The notes beneath the pieces were generated by a model. It saw nothing but the letters and a program-made list of their open reading frames with translations. It was not told the origin of the DNA and did no database searches. A stretch of 64,000 nucleotides of DNA, taken from positions 434,001 through 498,000 of the forward strand of contig JAGIAD010000003.1 of the NCBI GenBank assembly GCA_017745075.1, in the 5' to 3' direction. The translations under genes and the position numbers were made by a program. The stretch's first letter is position 1; every line of letters starts with the position of its first letter. The DNA comes from Sphingobacteriaceae bacterium (GTDB lineage: Bacteria > Bacteroidota > Bacteroidia > Sphingobacteriales > Sphingobacteriaceae). This document shows positions 52,871 to 60,517 of the stretch, in pieces.

Positions 52871-53518
52871 ATGAATGAAAATCAGCGCTTAAAAAAATTA
52901 ATGGATTTGTTGGATTTCAGAACCCAAAAAGATTTTGCCAGCGCATTGAATATTAAACAGGGCTCTTTATCGGATATTTTAAGAGAAAGGATCAATGTAT
53001 CTAACGCTATTAAAGATAAGTTAGAGATGAAATTCGACGTCAATTTAACCTGGCTCGAAGACGGAGTTGGCGAACCTTTCTTTAAAAAGAAGCCAGCCGT
53101 TGGCGAAAGTAAGGAGGGTGTACCCTATTTCGACATGAGCCTATCGGATACGAAAGATTTCATCGTAGAAGAGCAACAGGCAGAATACATGGTAAATTAT
53201 CTCCCTTTTAACGATTGCACTGCCTACCTGCCGGTTTACGGCGATAGCATGTACCCTAAATATGCTGCAGGCGAAATTATAGCCATAAAAGAAATTACCA
53301 ATTACGAAATTTTACAGTGGGGCGAGGCTTATGTGGTGATGACAGATGAAGACAGTAACAGTTTACGCACCATCAAATTAATTTTTCAGCACACGGATGA
53401 TACCAAACTCATCCTCCGCTCTTCAAATCCAAATTTTAAAGGCGATACCGTGATCAGTAAAAAGAATATCCAATCGCTTTACATCATTAAGGGGAAAATT
53501 ACGAGAAATGTTATTTGA
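52871..53518 (+). CDS. XRE-type HTH with S24 (LexA/CI-like) peptidase domain
   Basis: 215 residues. The N-terminal HTH (about 3-65) reads TQKDFASALNIKQGSLSDILRER. The C-terminal S24 domain (about 105-212) has the Ser-Lys dyad: Ser126 in PVYGDSMYP and Lys169 in RTIKLIF. Such repressors cleave themselves, in LexA and CI on RecA activation; a candidate linker site (PAVGES, about 75-80) precedes the catalytic domain, though the exact bond is not certain. It is related in layout to stress or phage repressors, but no phage genes are near. It diverges over about 100 bases from the repeat/HEPN pair. Confidence 0.92.
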   Translation: MNENQRLKKLMDLLDFRTQKDFASALNIKQGSLSDILRERINVSNAIKDKLEMKFDVNLTWLEDGVGEPFFKKKPAVGESKEGVPYFDMSLSDTKDFIVEEQQAEYMVNYLPFNDCTAYLPVYGDSMYPKYAAGEIIAIKEITNYEILQWGEAYVVMTDEDSNSLRTIKLIFQHTDDTKLILRSSNPNFKGDTVISKKNIQSLYIIKGKITRNVI

Positions 53519-54044
53519 TGATGTAGGTTAACTGGTTAATTGTTCAAATCGGTTAACTGTGTATGCAAATTGTTTACTGGTTTTTTAATTACAGGATTGC
53601 TAAATTGTTAGCCACAAACTGCCAACTGAAAACTGGATTCTGCGTTTATCACCTTAAATCAGCGGGAGAAACTATTAAAGAGGTTTCCCGCAGAACACAC
53701 AGATTTAAGCGCAGATTTAATTATTAATGCAGTTTATTGAACAGATCCTTACCTCTACCTGCAAGTCCAAAACTACAAACCGCCCAATCAGAACTATTCC
53801 CACCCCATACGTCCTCCTGAACTTGTTTCAGGATCTAACACCAAGAGTAATACTTCTGGTTCAATTGCTTTGGAAATTGGAAATTGCTTATAAATAAACT
53901 ATAATTTTCCAACTCTATTTTGTCATGTTGAGCCTGTCGAAACACCTTAAAACATCCTTCGACAAGCTCAGGATGACAATTATACTATAGCTGGTCCGGG
54001 TTTGTAATCCGGGCCGTTTGGGCATTTTATAATCCATAACTAAA
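53519..54044. repeat. Intergenic region with several REP-like repeats
   Basis: About 525 bases without a gene. It has a 20-base imperfect inverted repeat (53922-53941 with 53958-53977, 17 of 20 paired; GTCATxxTGAGCxTGTCGAA type) and a CCGGGTTTGTAATCCGGG unit near 53997-54014, both of the kind scattered between genes in Bacteroidota, and a CGCAGAACACACAGATTTAA tract near 53690. Confidence 0.6.
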
Positions 54045-54079
54045 ATCATAAAAAGAAAGGGCCGATCAATGACCGGCCC
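54045..54079 (-). terminator. Terminator of the fifth SusC-SusD operon
   Basis: On the minus strand GGGCCG (54079-54074), a 9-base loop, CGGCCC (54064-54059), then TTTCTTTTTATG. It starts 25 bases after the SusD stop. Confidence 0.82.
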
Positions 54080-54103
54080 GTTTCTGCTTATAGTTCAAAA
54101 GGT

Positions 54104-55633
54104 TTAATAACCAGGGTTTTGATACATTTTAACAGGGTCTAATTTCACCTCATCAAAGGGAATAGGATAATACCTGTCTTTTGTGGTTACATTGGCCAGT
54201 TTTGCAATACCGAAAGCAGATTGTGGTTTGGCCTTTAAATAAGTAACCAGTTCGGCAGCGGTGAAATTCCTGATCAGATCGAACCACCTTTGGTGCTCAA
54301 AAGCAAATTCTACCCTGCGCTCGTGCAAAATAGCAAGCTTTAAAGTTGGGAATTTAGCCGCATAACTGGCATCTGTTTTAGCTACTGCATATAATGGCAT
54401 TCCAGCCCTTGTCCTAACCATATCCAGGTATTGGATGGCCAGGGCATCGTTACCCTGCAGCATATTTACTTCAGCCAACATTAAGATCACATCTGCGTAA
54501 CGCATTAAAATCCAGTCGTTACCGCCATAACCATTATTGGTAGCCAAGGCACTGGCATCACGGAATTTAGTAATAAACCAATCCTTTACCGTTGCATCGT
54601 TAGCGTATTTTACCGAGAAATCTTTTCTTGGATCGGCAGATTCGTACTCGTTAATCAAATCGAGCGTAACATTGCCACCAACACCGGTAGAAACTTTTAA
54701 GGAGTTGATTGTTTCGCCTTTTGCCTGGTTGTTTGCAGCGATACTCGAACTATAATTAATATCGCCTTGTTTGTAAGAGATCTGAAAAATAAGTTCCTTA
54801 CAGGTGGTTTTCTTGGTTACATCGAAAACATCGGTATAAGGGATTTCTGATAAGTTGCCAAAGGCCCTCATATTATAAGCCGTCGTTAGGTAGGTATTGG
54901 CATTGGCAAGGTTTTCGGCCTTATTATTTGGCAGTGTAGCCGCCATGGTGAGATAAACTTTACCTAAATAAGCGTTAATTGCCGCTTTAGATGTTCTGCC
55001 AATATTAGCTGTAGATTGAAAGTTAGGCAAGGTGCTGTTTAAACCATCCTTTAAATCGGCAACAATCTGGTTGTATACATCAGCTTCAGGTACCCGGAAT
55101 GTTGCTGCGGTAACCTCATCAGTATTTTGCAATTGTTTGGTAACCAAGGGCACAGGTCCCCATTTCCTTACCAGTTCGAAATACATAATGGCCCTGATAA
55201 ATTTGGCTTCGGCAATATAATTAATCTTGTTTGCCGGTGTTATAAACGTTACCTTATCAATGTTTGACAAAATTACATTGCTTCGGGTAATTGCGTTGAA
55301 AAGCGCCAGCCAGTGGGCTTTTAAATAAGAGTTACTTGGCAATAAGGAGAAATCATTAAACTGGAAAGGTTCACCAGCATTACTCTGGTTATCGTTTCTT
55401 CCGGTATCGTCTGAGCGTTCATCGGTAAATAAACCGCTGTTCTCGCCCATGGTATTACTACTCCTTAACGATTGGTAAGCACCATTTACGGCCAGTAATA
55501 CGTCGTTTTCGGTTTTAAAATAGTCGTCAACGGTAACTGCGTTTGGGTTGTTTTGCGCCAAAAAATCTTTTTTACACGCCCCCAGAGTTAAAACCGTGCC
55601 TAGGGCCAAAATTGTATAAATATTGTTTTTCAT
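54104..55633 (-). CDS. SusD/RagB-family surface lipoprotein
   Basis: 509 residues with a lipoprotein signal (TLGAC, Cys near 20). SusD blocks: EAKFIRAIMYFELVRKWGPVPLVTKQ, AINAYLGKVYLTMAATLP, RYADVILMLAEVNMLQGND and LHERRVEFAFEHQRWFDLIRN, ending in YQNPGY. It starts 9 bases after the SusC stop and is followed by a strong terminator, so the operon is SusC-SusD only. With no enzymes or regulator beside it, the cargo cannot be inferred. Confidence 0.95.
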   Translation of the reverse strand: MKNNIYTILALGTVLTLGACKKDFLAQNNPNAVTVDDYFKTENDVLLAVNGAYQSLRSSNTMGENSGLFTDERSDDTGRNDNQSNAGEPFQFNDFSLLPSNSYLKAHWLALFNAITRSNVILSNIDKVTFITPANKINYIAEAKFIRAIMYFELVRKWGPVPLVTKQLQNTDEVTAATFRVPEADVYNQIVADLKDGLNSTLPNFQSTANIGRTSKAAINAYLGKVYLTMAATLPNNKAENLANANTYLTTAYNMRAFGNLSEIPYTDVFDVTKKTTCKELIFQISYKQGDINYSSSIAANNQAKGETINSLKVSTGVGGNVTLDLINEYESADPRKDFSVKYANDATVKDWFITKFRDASALATNNGYGGNDWILMRYADVILMLAEVNMLQGNDALAIQYLDMVRTRAGMPLYAVAKTDASYAAKFPTLKLAILHERRVEFAFEHQRWFDLIRNFTAAELVTYLKAKPQSAFGIAKLANVTTKDRYYPIPFDEVKLDPVKMYQNPGY

Positions 55634-55642
55634 TTCCTAATT

Positions 55643-58600
55643 CTAAAAAGTAAGTTTAACACCCAAATTGTAGGTTCTTGCCAATGGATAGTTTCCGTAA
55701 TCGACACCCGGCGTTAGGTTAGAACCTCCGCTATAATCAACTTCCGGGTTATAACCTTTGTAATCGGTAATTGTAAAAGCATTATCAACACTGGCATAAA
55801 CTCGGATATTGCTCACTTTTAGGGCATTTGCAAGCATTTTAGGGAAGCTATACCCTAAAGTAATATTGGTACATCTGAAGTAAGATCCGTCCTGAATATA
55901 AAAAGAAGACAAACGCGTACTATTACTTTGTGTACCTGCCCGCGAGGCACGATAGTTTAAACCACTACCAGGGTTAGCTTCGTTTCTGTAACGGTTGGCA
56001 ACCTCTGCATATTGGTTTCCAGAACCTTCAAAGTTATACAGGTAATAATCTTGTCCATCTAAAACCTGGTTCCCGTACGATCCGTTGAATGACGCTCTTA
56101 AATCGAATGTTTTGTAAGTGGTATTTAAGGCAAAACCATAGGTGAATTTAGGGTATGGTGTGCCGATAACGGTCTTGTCTGCATCGTTTACAATGCCATT
56201 TCCATCCGTATCCTGAAAATATAAATCACCTATTTTTGCCGGATTGGTTGAGGAAGCTGATGGGGCAACTTTTCCTAAATTATCAGCAGTGATCCTGCCC
56301 AATACTTTAAAACCATAAAACATACCTACCGGCTGACCTTCCTGTGTAATATGTGTTAAATAAGAACGTTCTGCGCCATTAGTTAAAATAGTACTCGCAC
56401 CTCCCATATTTAATACTTTATTACGGTTAACGGCAATATTTCCGCTAAGGCCCAAGGTAAAATCCTGGCTTTGAATAATTCTTCCGTCTAACTGTAAGTC
56501 GAAGCCTTTATTCCTGATTTTGCTGTCAGCCAGATTGGTTAAGATGGAAGAAGTTCCTGATACGGCAGAAATAGGCTGGTTGAACAACAGATTGTACGAG
56601 TAACTCAGGTAATAATTGGCAATAATATTTAAACGGTTTTTGAAGAGGCTGATATCGGTACCAAAATTGTACTGAGAAGTAGATTCCCATCCCAGTTTCG
56701 GGTCCTGAATGGCGTTTGGCCAGATTGCCGTTGAAATCGCATTTCCAAACACCACACCACTCGGTGCGCTCATTTCCTGTGCGGTTCTGTAATTCGGAAT
56801 ATTATTGTTACCGCTCAATCCCCAGCTTGCCCTTAACTTAACAGTTGATTGTTCGCCTAGAAAACTGTTATAGAAATCTTCTTCTGAAAGGTTCCACCCT
56901 GCGGCTATTGAAGGGAAATTACCGTATTTATTCAACGGACCAAACCTTGATGATCCATCACGGCGGAACGAACCGGTTAAAAAGTATTTGTTGGCATAGT
57001 TATAGCTGAAACGGCCAAAATAAGAAAGCAAGGTATTGGTGGCTTTTGCCGTTTTATTTGATCCATCGGTTATTAAAGTTAAAAAACCCGCATCGGCACC
57101 CTTATCCGTAATCTCGCCAATTTTATCATTCTGGAAACCACTGGCAGCAATCCTGATCTGATCACTTGTTGTTTTTTGTGCAGAATATCCGCCAAGTACA
57201 TCAATTTTATGCTTACCAAAGGTTTTACTGTAGTTTAGCGTAAACTCACCAAGCTGATCTACCTGGTTAACGGTTTGTGCAATTGCATTCGCCGCCGTTA
57301 TCGCAGCAGTAGAATAAGGAGGGTTATTACCATTACTTAAGCTTGTAGGCAAATAAAAATCATATTTTTCATTGTAAGTTTGTGTACCCACATTGGCTTT
57401 AAAATCCAATCCCTTCAATATGTTATAAGTGGCATTGGCATTATAGGTACTTCTGGCTCCCTTTCTGGTAATTTTTACCTGTTCAACTGTAGCTAAAGGA
57501 TTTTCAGGATTTTGGATACCGTATTGAGAGGCTAAAGCGCCCATGCCAAATTGGATCGGATTTCCATTGGCATCCCTTGCCGGCAGATAAGGCAGGTAAA
57601 TCAGTGCCGACATCATCGGACTTAAATCGTAACGACCTTCCCTCACCTCGCGGTTATCGTTCTGCGTATATGAAATATTTGCGCCTACCCGTAAACGCTC
57701 GCTCACCTTGCCATCTATATTAGCCCTAAAGTTGGTTACCTTCTGGTTGGTGTTGGTTACAATACCATTGTTATTCTGGTAGCCACCACTTAAAAAGTAC
57801 TTTACATCTTTGGTACCGCCAGAAAAAGAAAGGTTATGGCGCTGAAAAGCAGCATTACGGTAAAGTTCGTCCTGCCAATCGGTATTGTACGTGGCAGGAA
57901 TGGCCTGTTGGGTACTAAAATTATAAAGATCAGCCGGGATACTCACACTGCTTCCATTACCCACATTGGCAATTCGGGTAGCATTGTTATCACTAAACAT
58001 GGCATCGTTCCAGGTTTTCCCAGCATTTACCCACAAATCTTTATAGGCATTGTTACGTCCGTCAATTAAAAGCTGGATAAACTGGTTGGCATCCAGTAGT
58101 TTTATTTTTTTCGCCAATTGCGAAATTCCGCCCTGAACATCATATTCAAATTTTCCTTTTCCATCCGTGCCTCTTTTGGTGGTAATTAATACGACACCTC
58201 CTGATGCTCTTGAACCATAAATGGCAGCAGAAGCTGCATCTTTCAAAATATCGATGGTTTCGATATCTTCTGGATTGATCGACACGTTATTTCCTGCCGG
58301 GTAACCATCAATTACATATAAAGGATCCGAACTGGCGTTAATGGAACCGATACCCCGTACCCTTATTTTGGTACCCGAATAAGGCGCACCACTGGTTTGC
58401 GATACCTGCACACCTGCAACTTTACCAACCAATGCCTGGCCAACCGTAGGAGAAGTTAAATTCATTTCGCTAGCTTTAACACTGCTGATAGCTCCTGTTA
58501 CATCCGATTTTCTGATTTTCTGATAGCCAATAGCCACAACCTCATTTAAAGTATTGCTGCTTTCCTTTAAAGTAACATTGATATTTTGGCGGCCATTAAC

Positions 58601-58927
58601 CACAACCTCCTGATTATCATAACCGATGTATGAAAACACCAGAACAGCACCTTCCTCTACATTAATTGAATACTTACCATTCGTATCGGTAACGGTAGTT
58701 TTTTTTGTTTTCTTTTCGAAAACACTTACACCGGGTAAAACCTGGTTATTTTGATCGGTCACCGTTCCGCTCACCGTGATAAATGCTTTATTGTGCAAGC
58801 CAGAAACAGATATACCGTAGCTTATCGCCATGGCATTAGAATTACAGATGGCCAGTAAACCCAAGGGCAAAAGCAATCTCCTGCAAGCATTTTTTATACT
58901 TGCGGCTAAAAAAAATGATGTCATCAT
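55643..58927 (-). CDS. SusC/RagA-family TonB-dependent transporter
   Basis: 1094 residues, the longest SusC here. The signal region is long (about 1-34, ending NAMA), then a CarboxypepD_reg-like domain (about 50-125, VSGTVTDQNNQVLPGVSVFEK), TonB box LNEVVAIGYQK (about 127-137), plug (PLYVIDGYPAGNN; IETIDILKDAASAAIYGSRASGGVVLITTKRG) and barrel ending in NLGVKLTF. A -7 box (59057-59064) lies about 130 bases upstream. It pairs with the SusD downstream. Start at 58927 or the next ATG. Confidence 0.95.
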   Translation of the reverse strand: MMTSFFLAASIKNACRRLLLPLGLLAICNSNAMAISYGISVSGLHNKAFITVSGTVTDQNNQVLPGVSVFEKKTKKTTVTDTNGKYSINVEEGAVLVFSYIGYDNQEVVVNGRQNINVTLKESSNTLNEVVAIGYQKIRKSDVTGAISSVKASEMNLTSPTVGQALVGKVAGVQVSQTSGAPYSGTKIRVRGIGSINASSDPLYVIDGYPAGNNVSINPEDIETIDILKDAASAAIYGSRASGGVVLITTKRGTDGKGKFEYDVQGGISQLAKKIKLLDANQFIQLLIDGRNNAYKDLWVNAGKTWNDAMFSDNNATRIANVGNGSSVSIPADLYNFSTQQAIPATYNTDWQDELYRNAAFQRHNLSFSGGTKDVKYFLSGGYQNNNGIVTNTNQKVTNFRANIDGKVSERLRVGANISYTQNDNREVREGRYDLSPMMSALIYLPYLPARDANGNPIQFGMGALASQYGIQNPENPLATVEQVKITRKGARSTYNANATYNILKGLDFKANVGTQTYNEKYDFYLPTSLSNGNNPPYSTAAITAANAIAQTVNQVDQLGEFTLNYSKTFGKHKIDVLGGYSAQKTTSDQIRIAASGFQNDKIGEITDKGADAGFLTLITDGSNKTAKATNTLLSYFGRFSYNYANKYFLTGSFRRDGSSRFGPLNKYGNFPSIAAGWNLSEEDFYNSFLGEQSTVKLRASWGLSGNNNIPNYRTAQEMSAPSGVVFGNAISTAIWPNAIQDPKLGWESTSQYNFGTDISLFKNRLNIIANYYLSYSYNLLFNQPISAVSGTSSILTNLADSKIRNKGFDLQLDGRIIQSQDFTLGLSGNIAVNRNKVLNMGGASTILTNGAERSYLTHITQEGQPVGMFYGFKVLGRITADNLGKVAPSASSTNPAKIGDLYFQDTDGNGIVNDADKTVIGTPYPKFTYGFALNTTYKTFDLRASFNGSYGNQVLDGQDYYLYNFEGSGNQYAEVANRYRNEANPGSGLNYRASRAGTQSNSTRLSSFYIQDGSYFRCTNITLGYSFPKMLANALKVSNIRVYASVDNAFTITDYKGYNPEVDYSGGSNLTPGVDYGNYPLARTYNLGVKLTF

Positions 58928-59056
58928 TTTGTTCTTTGTAATGATTTTTTAAATAATTGGGGATTTGTGTTTTTAAGTAGAAGCGTAGATTTTCACATTT
59001 ACATAGGCTTATCCTTTTAAGGTTAACAAGTAATTTTTTGGAGCGTTCTACAGCCG

Positions 59057-59064
59057 CAAAAGTA
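59057..59064 (-). promoter_or_regulatory. Putative -7 box for the fifth SusC-SusD operon
   Basis: TACTTTTG on the minus strand, followed by CGGC, fits TAnnTTTG and gives a leader of about 125 bases, usual for susC genes. No TTG -33 element at proper spacing was found. Confidence 0.45.
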
Positions 59065-59146
59065 AAGGTGTATTTTTAACACTATGTATCCCCTGCGTTA
59101 ACTCTTTATACTAATAAGAATAACTTCTTTAATTAATATTAACTCG

Positions 59147-59305
59147 TTAACCAAAGGGCAAGAGGTTGTTTTAAATGTAATCGATACCGATAAACCAGAT
59201 GAACTGGAAGGTTTTACTTTTACCGATAGGGCCAATAAAGGGATAGCGGTAAGCTCTTCGCGCAAAAACAATGTGAGTTTTGTGAATTTTGCTTTCGGTG
59301 GTTAA
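59147..59305 (+). pseudogene. C-terminal gene remnant, family not recognised
   Basis: A frame open for about 52 codons ends at TAA 59303-59305 with gene-like composition (EVVLNVIDTDKPDELEGF, then VSFVNFAFGG). There is no plausible start codon, so this looks like the 3' end of a gene whose front was lost. It is not in the frame or orientation of a neighbour. It could also be chance. Confidence 0.35.
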
Positions 59306-59337
59306 CGCTAAGTGGTAATACAGCAATGAAAATCCAT

Positions 59338-59745
59338 TCTATCGGTTGGTGTCGGACCGACCGAAATAGAGTTAAAATCAGAAAATGAATGGCTTGTGGT
59401 TCTTGGCAACTTAGTCCCGCTTTCGCTTATAGTCCTCGCTACGCTCCGGGCTATACGCTTAATCGGGTTAAGGAACAAAGGTTTATGCGCCCTGCAACCT
59501 CAATAATGAAATGCTGCCGTAGCCACTTAGCCCCGGCTGAAGCGTTACCCTGCAGCAACGAGGCACGAGGCAGCGAAGCGTAAAAGCAAAAGACGGGAGG
59601 AAACTTCCCTTTTAGCACAGGCACTGCGCTTCAAATAAAATTCTTAATCAAATGCGCTTAAAAAGATTATCCTTCGACTCCGCTTAGGATGACATTTTAT
59701 CCTATCTATTTACCTATCGGTTGGTGTCGCTCCGATCGAAATAAA
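59338..59745. repeat. Direct repeats TATCGGTTGGTGTCG (two copies) with GC-rich debris between
   Basis: Copies begin near 59339 (TATCGGTTGGTGTCG, then CCGACCGAAATA) and near 59716 (TATCGGTTGGTGTCG, then CCGATCGAAATA). Each is itself a short hairpin, and they lie about 377 bases apart around a GC-rich segment with pieces like CTCGCTACGCTCCGGGCTATA. No transposase is present. Confidence 0.55.
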
Positions 59746-59849
59746 AGCCTTCTTGCAATGACGAATTCACATGGAGTCCATACCCTTCTTTACTTTCCTT
59801 TTACACAAGTTCGCCGTATCTTTATGTAATCAAAAAAGAGGAAAGATAT

Positions 59850-60338
59850 ATGAATACTGAAAAAGCCATTCTTGCCGGCGGCTGCTTTTGGGGAGTAGAA
59901 GAACTGATCCGTCATTACCCCGGTGTGATCTCGACAGTTGTTGGGTATACCGGTGGCGATGTGCCCAATGCAACCTACCGGAACCATGGTACCCATGCCG
60001 AAGCAATTAAAATTACCTTTGATCCAACTGTTTTAACCTATCGCAAATTATTAGAATATTTTTTCCAGATCCACGATCCGAGCACACGCAACAGGCAGGG
60101 AAATGACATCGGTACATCTTACCGCTCAGCTATTTTTTATAATAGTGAAGAACAGAAAGAAACCGCTGAGGCATTAATTGCCGAACTGGATGCTTCTGGC
60201 AAATGGCCAGGCAAAATTGTAACCGAAGTTGTACCCGAAACCGATTTTTGGGATGCAGAAGAAGAACACCAGGATTATTTGCAGAAAAACCCATACGGTT
60301 ATACCTGCCATTTTGAAAGACCAGACTGGAAATTATAA
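59850..60338 (+). CDS. msrA: Peptide-methionine (S)-S-oxide reductase MsrA
   Basis: 162 residues with the catalytic Cys12 in [13 protein letters not shown]. Other family blocks: [29 protein letters not shown] (about 31-60), FFQIHDPST (about 70-78) and [10 protein letters not shown] (about 86-95), plus [18 protein letters not shown] at the end. It reduces methionine S-sulfoxide in proteins, with thioredoxin as donor. A GAGGAAAGATAT purine-rich stretch precedes the ATG, one of the better ribosome sites here. Recycling Cys near the C-terminus was not identified beyond the Cys in YTCHF. Monocistronic. Confidence 0.96.
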   Translation: MNTEKAILAGGCFWGVEELIRHYPGVISTVVGYTGGDVPNATYRNHGTHAEAIKITFDPTVLTYRKLLEYFFQIHDPSTRNRQGNDIGTSYRSAIFYNSEEQKETAEALIAELDASGKWPGKIVTEVVPETDFWDAEEEHQDYLQKNPYGYTCHFERPDWKL

Positions 60339-60435
60339 ATCAGTTTAGAGTTGGGAGTTTGGGGTGTGAAGTTTATTAACCCCATATTAATAGGATTACT
60401 TCGTTTTCCCGCAATGGCAGACTCAATAAATAAAT

Positions 60436-60509
60436 CGTCATATCGACCGGAGCAATGCGAAGTGGAGAGATCTATTTAATTAGATTTCTCCACTCTGCTC
60501 GAAATGACG
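60436..60509. repeat. Long REP-like hairpin element
   Basis: The left arm (60436-60473, CGTCATATCGA...GTGGAGAGATCTA) pairs with the right arm (60481-60509, TAGATTTCTCCACTCTGCTCGAAATGACG), except for an insertion of about ten bases in the left arm. It lies between convergent msrA and the phosphoesterase gene and may also end their transcripts. Related pieces occur at 28.3 kb. Confidence 0.7.
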
Positions 60510-60517
60510 GTACTCTT

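Larger units (their letters stand above)
58928..59849. other. Long intergenic region: promoter, gene remnant and repeats
   Basis: 922 bases with no intact gene. From left to right: the promoter of the SusC operon (59057-59064), a C-terminal gene remnant (59147-59305), a pair of TATCGGTTGGTGTCG repeats (59338-59368 and 59715-59745), and GC-rich repeat debris at about 59400-59600. Confidence 0.5.

Noticed and set aside
52871..53518. Prophage or integrated element around the S24 repressor
   Set aside because: No integrase, structural, replication or lysis genes and no attachment repeats in the window.
59389..59583. 64-codon plus-strand frame
   Set aside because: It lies in GC-rich repeat debris similar to other intergenic tracts; the translation is low-complexity with no domain pattern.
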